DNA of 38,297 nucleotides from NCBI GenBank assembly GCA_021162845.1, contig JAGGXX010000019.1, forward strand, positions 1 to 38,297. Reading direction: 5' to 3'. The first letter of the stretch is position 1; each line of letters begins with the position of its first letter. The position numbers were made by a program, and so were the translations under genes. This DNA is from Thermoprotei archaeon. Lineage in GTDB: Archaea; Thermoproteota; Thermoprotei; QMSL01; B3-G16. The notes beneath the pieces are model-generated. The model did not search any database, was not told the DNA's origin, and worked only from the letters and a program-made list of their open reading frames with translations. Positions 30,420-38,277 of this stretch are shown here, one piece after another.

Positions 30420-31532
30420 TTAACTCCTCGCGAGAAAGCCCTCTATAATCATTGAGATCAACTTCAACCTTCTCACATCCGATGGTGGGGGAACCTCATC
30501 GGAGATCCCGAGTATAAGGTTATGAGGGAACATCATTATTATCCTCTTCACGAACTCCTCGAGCTTCCTCACGCTTACTTCTGGTAGGAGGTAAAGGTAC
30601 GGCACTCCATCTATTAGTACCATATCATCCCCTATGGTCTTCCTTATGTCCTCTAGGGTCACGTCCCCCGCTGGCTTTGGCGTTAGGGCTTCTATACCGT
30701 CAAGGCCCGTCTCCCTTAGCAAGTGCAATAATGGCTTAGCATAACCGTCCACGTGAATGTGGACGTATTTCCCCCTCCTATGGAGGTAATCTGCGGCCTC
30801 TTGGTAGTATGGCAGACAATACTTCTCGAAGAGCCTAGGGGATGTGATCCGCGCATCGATGTTCTCGCCTAAATTCAGCACCCTTATCGGCGAAGAGCCA
30901 ATGACCTCGAAGAACTTACGGTTGTGCCTTTTAATGACATCCATAAGCCCCTCGACCTCCGCCTTATATCGGATCAGGAATTTGAAGGTCCTAAATATGC
31001 CTAGGTAATTGTAGAAGAGGGCCTGCAATGGGCTTCTGGGGAAGAAGTAGGAGACTATCCCCCTGCCCCCAACGCGTCTCCTTAACCTTTCGTAAGCCTC
31101 GCGGCTAAAGCTGACCTTTACGCTATCTAGGACGTATTCCAGAACCTTAATATCCCCCACGGTCTTAATCGGATATTCCAATATCTGCGATGATAAGCCC
31201 CATGAATCGAAGCCTATTAGGCTTTCGAGCTTACCTACAGGAGTTTCGATCACTATTTTAGCTCTCCTGTCATACTCCTTGCGAACTATATTCACATCTT
31301 CGTAAACTACGTTCACGCAACTCTCAACGTAGTAGCCGGAATAGCATCTCCAACTCGCGCCCCACATCGAACAGATCTCGGGCAAATCTAGGCCCTCATA
31401 CTCCTTCGGCAAGCTCCCCTTAGCTTTATTCACGAAGTACCAATATTCATGCCGAATATTGAAGGGAATCCTATCCCTAGGCCTCCCTTCAAAGACCGCT
31501 AGGATTAACTCTTCCTCAGACATATCGGCCAT
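30420..31532 (-). CDS. URO-D superfamily protein
   Basis: A 370-residue protein. It opens LILAVFEGRPRDRIPFNIRHEYW. The middle carries VLNLGENIDARITSPRLFEKYCLPYY, corresponding to the D-x-x-x-x-x-S-P-x-x-F segment of the family, followed by GKYVHIHVDGYAKPLLHLL (H-V-D-G). The end, ALTPKPAGDVTLEDIRKTIGDDMVL, matches the barrel's closing strands. Like the protein at 25603 it has H-x-D-G, not H-x-C. It is the first gene of a two-gene run with 29278-30378. Function is uncharacterised; the cluster context suggests a catabolic methyl- or carboxyl-transfer step (inference). Confidence 0.77.
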   Translation of the reverse strand: MADMSEEELILAVFEGRPRDRIPFNIRHEYWYFVNKAKGSLPKEYEGLDLPEICSMWGASWRCYSGYYVESCVNVVYEDVNIVRKEYDRRAKIVIETPVGKLESLIGFDSWGLSSQILEYPIKTVGDIKVLEYVLDSVKVSFSREAYERLRRRVGGRGIVSYFFPRSPLQALFYNYLGIFRTFKFLIRYKAEVEGLMDVIKRHNRKFFEVIGSSPIRVLNLGENIDARITSPRLFEKYCLPYYQEAADYLHRRGKYVHIHVDGYAKPLLHLLRETGLDGIEALTPKPAGDVTLEDIRKTIGDDMVLIDGVPYLYLLPEVSVRKLEEFVKRIIMMFPHNLILGISDEVPPPSDVRRLKLISMIIEGFLARS

Positions 31533-31790
31533 TTTTCAGACCCCGTCCTTCATGATTTTATAGTAAGCGACATTAAAAAGCGAGAGCTGAACCAAGGGGC
31601 CTATGACGGCATAGCGATAAGACTACCTCATGAAAGGGACACGTTAACTGATGTGAAGGTGTTAAAGCTGACACCAGAGCTAACTTCATGATTCCCTCGT
31701 CTATTAATGACGAAGAGCTGGAGGGCGAGAACGGGACTATTAGCATAATTGAGAAATAAAGAAAATTATTTAGGATTCCTGAGGAACATT

Positions 31791-32321
31791 TTAAGATCCT
31801 CGTAAGCCTCGCCTCCAGAGGGCCATTAAGAGCAAGTAACCGGCTAAGTTCATCGATATCAGTCCACCCATGAAAACCCCTGTCCAGCTCGCCCATAGTG
31901 GCATGGGAACGTTAAAGGCAATCTCCATGAGGAACGGGAGATAGGTCCCCACTATCATGCTTACTATCAGGTTCGCGATGAGGCACGATGCTTGAAACCT
32001 AATGGGGGGGCTTAGCCTTCGGACGTCACTCATCTTCATAGCCATGTAGCTGGCTAACAGGTTCGCTACGCTGCCTAATACCATATCGACACCTATGAGG
32101 AACGGGGATCCCCAGGGAGATAACGCGTTTGCGATGAAACAGCCCAAGGCAACACCGATCACGGCGGGCCATCCTAGGATGGCTGAAGATGGCACTAAGG
32201 CGTCGGCTATCCGCACCTGGAAGACTAAGAAGCTCAGGGAAGGCAGGAAGTATACCAGTAGCGCGTAAATGGCCGCTACCATGGTGGCTAAGGCTAAATC
32301 CTTACTCCTCAAGCCTCCCAC
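31791..32321 (-). CDS. queT: QueT-type ECF transporter substrate-binding (S) component
   Basis: A 176-residue membrane protein with about five helices. FQVRIADALVPSSAILGWPA, then GVALGCFIANALSPWG and GVDMVLGSVANLLASYMAM, is the signature order of QueT (PF06177), the S component linked in bacteria to queuosine-precursor uptake. Archaeal use might be a 7-deazaguanine for archaeosine, or another substrate. The GTG at 32321 is listed; an in-frame TTG at 32312 follows GGTGGGAGG but too closely. No energising ECF T/A subunits are nearby, so a shared module elsewhere is expected. Its mRNA seems to have a ~145-nt structured leader. Confidence 0.82.
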   Translation of the reverse strand: MGGLRSKDLALATMVAAIYALLVYFLPSLSFLVFQVRIADALVPSSAILGWPAVIGVALGCFIANALSPWGSPFLIGVDMVLGSVANLLASYMAMKMSDVRRLSPPIRFQASCLIANLIVSMIVGTYLPFLMEIAFNVPMPLWASWTGVFMGGLISMNLAGYLLLMALWRRGLRGS

Positions 32322-32465
32322 CTTAGCGATGGGAGAGGGAGAATTTCTCCTCCTAGCATGCCTTACCTCCCCTCATAGTCACCTCAGGGAGGACGCATGA
32401 GCATGCCATCATCGGAGTAACGCCGGGATACCTACCTCGTCCGGCGTTATCTCCCCTCGAATCGC
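32322..32465 (-). promoter_or_regulatory. Long structured 5' leader upstream of queT (riboswitch candidate)
   Basis: A minus-strand TATA CTTATATAC at about 32487-32495 predicts transcription starting near 32465, giving a ~145-nt leader. It contains a 9-bp stem TAACGCCGG/CCGGCGTTA with 14-nt loop (32418-32449). A nested stem follows, with GCATGC pairing GCATGC and CCTCCC pairing GGGAGG (about 32360-32405). Then comes GGAGA-AAT-TCTCC (about 32341-32353), near the start codon. It does not match the preQ1-I or TPP consensus as I know them. The first hairpin could instead be a terminator of the upstream gene. Confidence 0.5.
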
Positions 32466-32495
32466 CTTATAGGAATCCGCGGGAGAGTATATAAG

Positions 32496-33020
32496 TTAAG
32501 CGCGGAGCGATGATGCCTTGAGGATCCTCCGCAGAGTATACGGCACGAATAGCGCAAGGCTTACGGCGACCCCTCGTTCAGTCATTAACGGAGCATCTAT
32601 TTTGTCTATATAAGTGAAGACTACTGGGGTTTCATCTAAGCTAATCCCTGTCCTGAAGCTCATGGGACTGGCTATCCGCACGTTAAAGCTAACGCGTATC
32701 GAGATGGCCTTACCGTATATAGGCCAGAGGAACGGCGTATAGCCGCAGAACATATCCAGGAATATGTGAAGGCTTACGCCCACTAGCAACAGGATAAAGA
32801 GAAGCCTAATTCTGTTTTCCCTCTTGGGGATTAGGATGACCGGAAGCGCTATCAGAAGCCAGGGCACTAGGGAATGCGTAAGCGACCTATGCACATGGAA
32901 GAACACATCAAGATCCGGGACTAGGGAGAAGAACGCGATTAACAGGGATCGTTCATCATCTAGACCCGCTAACTTGGATGATGCGAAGGCTATTGTGAAA
33001 TGTAATAAGGGTTCCGGCAT
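32496..33020 (-). CDS. YdjM-type membrane-bound metal-dependent hydrolase family protein
   Basis: About 174 residues from ATG 33020, preferred over TTG 33032 because GTTTATTAG near 33048-33056 sets transcription close to 33027. LHFTIAFASSKLAG, LVPDLDVFFHVHRSLTHSLVPW and LHIFLDMFCGYTPFLWPIYGK contain the H...PDLD...HRS-x-THS...H-x-x-x-D set of PF04307. There are three or four membrane helices. The family is predicted to be a membrane metallohydrolase; activity is unproven. It is divergent in spacing from the flippase gene (same strand, 55 bases downstream of it), so it may share transcription with it. Confidence 0.82.
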   Translation of the reverse strand: MPEPLLHFTIAFASSKLAGLDDERSLLIAFFSLVPDLDVFFHVHRSLTHSLVPWLLIALPVILIPKRENRIRLLFILLLVGVSLHIFLDMFCGYTPFLWPIYGKAISIRVSFNVRIASPMSFRTGISLDETPVVFTYIDKIDAPLMTERGVAVSLALFVPYTLRRILKASSLRA

Positions 33021-33075
33021 GGCAGTTATCAATCTACGTCAATACACTAATAAACATGCGCTTAAGGAGGATGGA

Positions 33076-34560
33076 TCACTCACCATAGAGTATCCTTAAG
33101 AAGGCGCTTAGCCTTGGGTATATCTTCTGCGTCCTTTCTTGAGGGAGGAGAGCGAAGATCATATCCCCGAAATCCTCCCTACGCAATAGGCCGGATCGCG
33201 TGTAGATCACGAGGCTCGAGAATAGCGAGAGGGGGCAGGCCAATTGCCAGGGGATGAACGGCGATAAGAGGAGGGGAGGAAGCGGACCTAACATCGCTAA
33301 AAGGGGATACCTCCAGGGGATGCGAAAGCCCACCTTAATCGAAAGGGGAATACAGGCCAAAAGACCCGTTATGAACCCGATGACGTACGCTAAGGCTACG
33401 CCCAGCTCGCCCCTGGCCGGAGCAAGGAATGGATAGAGGACTATCCTAGGTGCGTTAATCGCGAGGCCAAGTAGGAGCACATAGTCATATTTTCCATACG
33501 AATACACGAGATATGAGAAGCCCGAGAGAAGGGGCGATAGCAATATAGCTGAGAGGAGTACGCGTAGAACACCAGATGCTGCGAGGTAGTTCTCACCTAA
33601 GAGGGAAAGCGGGATCTCCGGGTAGACCAGCATGAGCAGGGCCACTGGTACCGTTATGACAAGGGATAAGCGGATCGCCCTATCCATGGTCCTCTTTCGC
33701 CCATCATCCATACCGCTGAGGACAGGGAATAGGAGATCCAATATGCTAGACGGGATCGCGTATATCACGGAAGCTATCGAAAAGGCGACGTAGTAAAGAC
33801 CTGTTTGATGCCCTCCTATGATGCTATAGATGCCCAATATGCCCAGCCATTGTCCAGCCAAGGAGAGGAGAGCCGGAATCCAGCTGACTACACTAGCCCG
33901 CATTATATCGCCTATGGCGCTCCGGGATATGGGGTTAGAGGCGCCCATCCTGAAGTTACGGGAGATGAAGAAAAGGCAGAACAGATCAAAGCTTAAGGCG
34001 GAAATGGCATAGCCCAAGAGAATGCCCGTAAGGCCCATACCCGCGTAGACCAACCCCAATCCTATGCATAGCTTGAGCAGAGCGGAGACCGTGGATGCAG
34101 TTGCCGAAAACTTCGTCCGCAAGGTGGACTTAAACAAGGCCGTGAACATGCCTGACCAACTCCCTAAGCCTAAGAACGTCAGTAATGCGGCGAACATCAG
34201 TTGAGAGCTCGTGAAGTTGTACCCTTCTAGGCCAAGGAATGAGAGGGCGACTAGAGATAGGCCAGCACAGAGGCTCAGCGCTATGGACATGAGGAGCGCC
34301 GTCCAGAAGTATCTAGCCACTAAATCGGCGTCGCCCTTACCATATCCAATACCTAGGAAGCGTTGCACGCCTATGTAAATGCCCATGGAGAAGACGGCGC
34401 TAACCATAGCGCTTAAGCTTATAGTAGCGGCAGCAGAACCCACAGTTCCGGGATCGACTATCCTCGAGAGTAAGAGCCAGTAGGCGTAGCCTAAAAAGCT
34501 CGAGAGGAGGTAGCCAGCGTAAACCCAAACACTATTGCGTAGAACCTTCGCGAAGGCCAT
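33076..34560 (-). CDS. Wzx-like flippase, second paralogue
   Basis: A 494-residue protein with about 14 hydrophobic segments. It begins NSVWVYAGYLLSSFLGYAYWLLLSRIVDPGTVGSAAA, then IYIGVQRFLGIG, aligning with the flippase at 9847-11358 (same Y-W-L-x-x-x-R and G-x-Q-R-x-L-G spacing). PVLSGMDDGRKRT in the middle matches PVLSGMKDMRKRT of the other copy, strong evidence that they are paralogues. It should translocate lipid-linked oligosaccharides for glycoprotein or exopolysaccharide assembly. Unlike the first copy it lacks the long basic tail and is not in the G+T-biased region. Confidence 0.86.
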   Translation of the reverse strand: MAFAKVLRNSVWVYAGYLLSSFLGYAYWLLLSRIVDPGTVGSAAATISLSAMVSAVFSMGIYIGVQRFLGIGYGKGDADLVARYFWTALLMSIALSLCAGLSLVALSFLGLEGYNFTSSQLMFAALLTFLGLGSWSGMFTALFKSTLRTKFSATASTVSALLKLCIGLGLVYAGMGLTGILLGYAISALSFDLFCLFFISRNFRMGASNPISRSAIGDIMRASVVSWIPALLSLAGQWLGILGIYSIIGGHQTGLYYVAFSIASVIYAIPSSILDLLFPVLSGMDDGRKRTMDRAIRLSLVITVPVALLMLVYPEIPLSLLGENYLAASGVLRVLLSAILLSPLLSGFSYLVYSYGKYDYVLLLGLAINAPRIVLYPFLAPARGELGVALAYVIGFITGLLACIPLSIKVGFRIPWRYPLLAMLGPLPPLLLSPFIPWQLACPLSLFSSLVIYTRSGLLRREDFGDMIFALLPQERTQKIYPRLSAFLRILYGE

Positions 34561-35091
34561 TTATAGACCCCTACGATGCTATCATCGATGGCAATACATT
34601 TCATAGAATGAAGCGAAATGTTTATAAAAGATTATACTTACCAGACAGCCTAATTGGCTTCCCTCAACATAAATGTTGAAGAGGGACATCAGGATCTAGA
34701 AAGGTGTAAAAGCCTAAGTTAAACGGTTTTTAACATGAGAGAAGCTTAGCTTATTACCAAAACCTTAAACATCGAAGTTTTTTAATTTCTCGAGTCTTAG
34801 AAAATTAGATGATATATGATGAATTTTAAAGGTATTCCATGTACATGATTAGTTCCTAGTTAACTGAGTTAAAGAAGAGATGAATGAAATGACAAGGATC
34901 CCGAACAAATTCTGGAGACAGGTAAACTGAGACTATAATTAAAGGCACGAGATGACTGGTCTTATGAGATGTCACACCTGCGCATATGCATGGGGGACAA
35001 CTAACAGGGCCTCAAGGGGGATTAGGATGTGATGTGTTACCTGATGTGTTTTCCGTTTATTATAATACTTAATAATAGGTATGTATAGGTT

Positions 35092-35152
35092 AATTCTGAT
35101 GATGAAGGGTGCAAACTCTGAGCTATGATGAGTGCGTCCTTCGCTGAGGATT
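35092..35152 (+). ncRNA. C/D box guide sRNA
   Basis: All four boxes match consensus: C ATGATGA (35099-35105), D' CTGA (35118-35121), C' ATGATGA (35125-35131) and D CTGA (35144-35147). Both spacers are exactly 12 nt with a 3-nt D'-C' gap. The terminal stem AATTC (35092-35096) pairs GGATT (35148-35152) with one G-U. A/T-rich TATTATAATACTTAATAATA upstream can be the promoter. The D guide GTGCGTCCTTCG complements CGAAGGACGCAC, resembling the conserved GAAGGACG block near the 5' end of 23S rRNA. The D' guide AGGGTGCAAACT complements AGUUUGCACCCU, target unknown to me. Confidence 0.9.
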
Positions 35153-35232
35153 TTTCAGCGAATACGCCCTTTAAATACCCCTTTTCCATGGTAGAGCTTA
35201 TTTACTTGTCTGAGTATTTTGAGGGATTTTTG

Positions 35233-35254
35233 AAAACTATGGAAACATAGTTTT
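35233..35254. repeat. 9-bp perfect hairpin with GAAA tetraloop
   Basis: AAAACTATG (35233-35241), loop GAAA, CATAGTTTT (35246-35254), followed by a further T and G. It could be a transcription terminator or an end of a decayed IS200/IS605-like element; nothing nearby decides. Confidence 0.5.
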
Positions 35255-35485
35255 TGTATGATTGTATGAGAGAGTTTCCTATGGTGGATGCCATCAGGCT
35301 CTTTGCCATGACGACATGTATCCCGTAACTCGTGCCCTGTGATGCACGGGAATGTAGCTCTCAACGACCCTCTGAATAGTGAAGAAATGCTGAGAGGGGA
35401 GTCCGCGGCTCTCAAAGCTTCGACATCCATAAGTTCTTATGAAAATGAAACCCGTAAGCAAGAGCTTTGAGAGCTACACTGGTAT

Positions 35486-35626
35486 ATGGGCGATAAGGAA
35501 GCGTATAAGAGACTATCGGCGCCCTTAGGAAAGGCCAAGATGTATTACCTTGCATGCACTCGATGGTTCATTTCTCGCCAAGAAGATCTCCTGATGATAC
35601 TCAACACCGTTAAGCAGTACTTCTAA
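35486..35626 (+). CDS. Possible 46-residue ORF, probably a remnant
   Basis: ATG 35486 to TAA 35624-35626. The peptide is balanced in composition (KRLSAPLGKAKMYYLACTRW near the start, ending LLMILNTVKQYF) and looks more protein-like than random frames around it, but it has no ribosome-binding site and matches no family I know. It may be the end of a broken gene. Confidence 0.2.
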   Translation: MGDKEAYKRLSAPLGKAKMYYLACTRWFISRQEDLLMILNTVKQYF

Positions 35627-35711
35627 CTCATGTAGCGATAATTCCCCCCTTCTCATAGTTATCCTATCATTACACGGGGAAGAGGTCGATCTACGCCCTC
35701 GAGCTTTTGGG

Positions 35712-37649
35712 TTACTTGAGCTTAAGTCGAGGTATTCTCAGGGCGTTGAGGATCACGGCCAGTGAGAGCCCCATATCGCCGATCGCTACTGCGATCCAGA
35801 GCGTCGCCATACCTAGAAATGCCAATACCGCGATTACGCCTTTTATCAGTATGGAGGCCACCACGTTCTCCTTCACGATCTCAAGGGTTTTCCTGCTCAG
35901 TTTTATCAGGTAAGGTATCTTCGATAGATCATCCTCCATGAGCGCTATGTCAGCCGTCTCTAGGGCTACATCGCTCCCCATAACGCCCATCGCTATCCCC
36001 ACGGATGCCCGGGCTAAGGCGGGAGCGTCGTTTACCCCGTCTCCTACCATGGCTACATGGCCGTAGGCTTTAACGAGTTTCTCTATGATGGATACCTTCT
36101 CGTGAGGAAGTAATTCCGCGTAAAACTCATCGATCCCTAGCCTCTTAGCTATAGTATTGGCTATGTACCTATTGTCCCCTGTCACCATGATCGTCTTTAT
36201 GCCGTGCTCTTTGAGCCATTTTATGACGGTAAAGGCGTCCTTCCTTACCTTATCCATCAGCTCTAAGGCTCCTAATACGTTCTCATCGTCTCCTACGAGT
36301 ACGATGGTATATCCTTCATCCTCGAAGGGGTCTAGTTCATCCAGCCCTGATGCGCCTAGCTCCTTAAATAGCCTGATGCCACCTACATAGTACATCTTTC
36401 CATTGATATTCCCTCTCACGCCCTTCCCTGGAATCGCCCTAAAGTCCTCGACAGGTTGCGGCTTTATGCCTTTCTCTAAGGCGTATTTCTCGATCGCTCG
36501 GGCAATGGGATGCTCTGAGAGGGACTCTAGGGACGCGGCCACTGTAAGCAGCTTCTTCGGCGTACTCTTAAACGGTATTACCCTGACCACTTCCAGCTCC
36601 CCCTTAGTTAAAGTGCCGGTCTTATCGAAGGCGAAAGCTCTTATCTTACCCACTTCCTCTACGTAAGCCCCTCCCTTTACTAGAACTCCCTTCCTAGCGG
36701 CGCTAGTTATCCCTGATACCATGGCAACGGGGGTCGATATCGCGAGGGCACATGGACATGAGACGACGAGCAACACTAGGGCCCGATAAAGCCAAGTCGA
36801 GGAGGGGAGGCCTAACCAGAGCGTTGGTATTATGGCCGTTAGAATCGCCATTAAGATGACGGCAGGTGTGTAGTAGCGGGAGAACCTATCTATGAACTTC
36901 TCAGTTCTCGATTTCCTCACCTGGGCCTCCGCGACCAATTTCACTATTTTAGCTAGCATGGTCTCGCTCGATCTCTTAGTGACCTTAACCTCGAGAAACC
37001 CCTCATTATTTAACGTACCCGCGTAAACTTCATCTCCCACCGTTTTGAATACGGGGACGGACTCACCCGTTATCGGTGCTTGATTTACGGTAGAAGAGCC
37101 CTTGAGCACTACTCCGTCGAGCGGTATCTTCTCCCCTGGTTTGACTATTATTACGTCTCCTACGTTCACCTTTTCAACGAGAACTATGATCCTACTGCCA
37201 TCTCGCTTGACGGTAGCCACCTCCAGTGCGAGCTCCATCAATAACCTTATGGACTCCTTAGCCCTCTCGGTAGCGAAGTCTTCGAGGAATTCGGCCAAAT
37301 AGAAGAGGAAGAGGACTGCCGCGCCTTCTTCCCCATGCCCTATGAGGAAAGCTCCTATAGCCGCAATGGTGACTAAGAGGTCTATGGATATGTAGCCCTT
37401 GAAGAGGCGTTCTATTCCCTCCTTGACTATCTTATAGCCCATGAGAGTAGAGGTTATCAGAAAGAGGAATAGGGCCGGTTGGTGCATGAGGAGGACGAAC
37501 TCAAGTATAAGTCCCATCGCAAGCATCATTGCGGAGATCATCATAAGCGCTATCTCCCTGCTCTTCCATATGGTCCTCGCAGGCCCTTTATGGGGCGTGC
37601 AAGCTCGACATGTCTCGGGTTCCCTTGAGCTATCGTGATGTACCGACAT
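35712..37649 (-). CDS. P1B-2-type heavy-metal transporting ATPase (Zn/Cd/Pb-like)
   Basis: About 645 residues from ATG 37649. An upstream ATG at 37706 falls within or before the promoter, since A/T-rich TATA candidates lie at 37678-37729. Motifs, numbered from ATG 37649, are TGES (194-197), SCPCALA in the metal-site helix (CPC 298-300), DKTGT phosphorylation site (342-346), SEHP (378-381) and GDGVNDAP (536-543). The late helices have K603 and D625-M-G627, so CPC plus K plus D-x-G fits the P1B-2 subgroup exporting Zn2+, Cd2+ or Pb2+. There is no HMA domain; the short N-terminus is His-rich with one CRAC. It is divergent from a nikR-type gene sharing a palindrome, so nickel-linked control is likely. 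Confidence 0.9.
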   Translation of the reverse strand: MSVHHDSSREPETCRACTPHKGPARTIWKSREIALMMISAMMLAMGLILEFVLLMHQPALFLFLITSTLMGYKIVKEGIERLFKGYISIDLLVTIAAIGAFLIGHGEEGAAVLFLFYLAEFLEDFATERAKESIRLLMELALEVATVKRDGSRIIVLVEKVNVGDVIIVKPGEKIPLDGVVLKGSSTVNQAPITGESVPVFKTVGDEVYAGTLNNEGFLEVKVTKRSSETMLAKIVKLVAEAQVRKSRTEKFIDRFSRYYTPAVILMAILTAIIPTLWLGLPSSTWLYRALVLLVVSCPCALAISTPVAMVSGITSAARKGVLVKGGAYVEEVGKIRAFAFDKTGTLTKGELEVVRVIPFKSTPKKLLTVAASLESLSEHPIARAIEKYALEKGIKPQPVEDFRAIPGKGVRGNINGKMYYVGGIRLFKELGASGLDELDPFEDEGYTIVLVGDDENVLGALELMDKVRKDAFTVIKWLKEHGIKTIMVTGDNRYIANTIAKRLGIDEFYAELLPHEKVSIIEKLVKAYGHVAMVGDGVNDAPALARASVGIAMGVMGSDVALETADIALMEDDLSKIPYLIKLSRKTLEIVKENVVASILIKGVIAVLAFLGMATLWIAVAIGDMGLSLAVILNALRIPRLKLK

Positions 37650-37710
37650 GTCCGTCGAGTTGAAGAGATGTGTATGGGTTATTAATTTTGTGCTATTAAA
37701 GATCATTGAA

Positions 37711-37729
37711 TTTAATAAAAATTATTAAA
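37711..37729. promoter_or_regulatory. 19-bp perfect palindrome between metal ATPase and nikR
   Basis: TTTAATAA-AAA-TTATTAAA lies in the 106-bp divergent space. It overlaps the likely TATA of the nikR-like gene (TTATTAAATA, ending about 25 bases before its ATG) and sits upstream of the ATPase promoter. A good candidate operator for the ribbon-helix-helix regulator, though A/T palindromes can also be promoter coincidence. Confidence 0.5.
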
Positions 37730-37755
37730 TATCGCCGTTATTTTTAATAAATAAT

Positions 37756-38154
37756 ATGCCTGTCGTGAGCATTTCGCTGAGCGGAGAGTTACTTAAGAGG
37801 TTGGATAGGTTCGTGAAGGAAATGGGGTATTCCAGCAGGTCTGAGGCCATAAGGGATGCCCTGAGGAATATGCTATCCGAATACGATTTGAGGAGGATAG
37901 AGGGAGGGAAGGTAATCGCCACTATAACCGTCGTATCGAGGCACGAGAAGCATGACGTAGATGAGAGGCTGATGCGCCTCAGACACGAATATGATGAGAT
38001 AGTTTCAGGGAACATGCACATTCATCTCGGAAAAGATTATTGCCTCGAGATATTTATCACGGAAGGAGAATTGGAGGAGGTATTAGAATTCATAGATAGG
38101 ATAAGGGCCCTGCGAGGGATCCGAGAGGTGAAGTATACAATGATGCCCATGTGA
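37756..38154 (+). CDS. nikR: NikR-family nickel-responsive ribbon-helix-helix regulator
   Basis: A 132-residue protein. Residues 1-45 are the ribbon-helix-helix (VVSISLSGELLKRLDRFVKE, then SRSEAIRDALRNML). The C-terminal ACT-like domain has the nickel set H77 (RHEYDE), H88 and H90 (MHIHL), and C96 (YCLEIF), corresponding to H76/H87/H89/C95 of the E. coli protein. All high-affinity ligands are therefore present. It should bind DNA as a tetramer when Ni-loaded. It is divergent from the metal P-type ATPase with a palindrome between, so auto-regulation and ATPase regulation are inferred. The start is ATG 37756, probably leaderless. Confidence 0.92.
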   Translation: MPVVSISLSGELLKRLDRFVKEMGYSSRSEAIRDALRNMLSEYDLRRIEGGKVIATITVVSRHEKHDVDERLMRLRHEYDEIVSGNMHIHLGKDYCLEIFITEGELEEVLEFIDRIRALRGIREVKYTMMPM

Positions 38155-38277
38155 GGCGACGCTATTGCGTCAAGCCTTCCTTAGGCGGATTGAGTACGAC
38201 ATATTAGCACCATGACTTGAGGGCAATCCTTTTAAGGAAGAGCTCCTTTCTCAACACCATCGAGAAAGGGTTTTGAT

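Larger units (their letters stand above)
34561..35711. other. 1.15-kb gene-poor region
   Basis: No convincing protein gene. Contents I can support are a C/D box RNA at 35092-35152, a perfect hairpin with a GAAA loop at 35233-35254, and a 12-bp inverted repeat (35408-35419 with 35463-35474) whose core GCTCTCAA also occurs near 35354. There are also short open stretches, including a 46-codon ATG frame at 35486-35626. The left part (34561-34900) is A/T-rich and holds the flippase promoter. Interrupted plus-strand frames from 35180 to 35630 could be a decayed mobile element, but I recognise no transposase. Confidence 0.6.

Noticed and set aside
31533-31790. Open plus-strand frames ending in protein-like peptides, plus a GGTGT...ACACC palindrome at 31658-31675
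   Set aside because: No usable start codon, ribosome site or continuous frame. The palindrome has only 5-bp perfect arms and differs from the GGTGTTAGATTC element.
35155-35430. 91-codon minus-strand open frame
   Set aside because: It has no ribosome-binding site, crosses the hairpin, and its peptide has random-looking composition and no family match.
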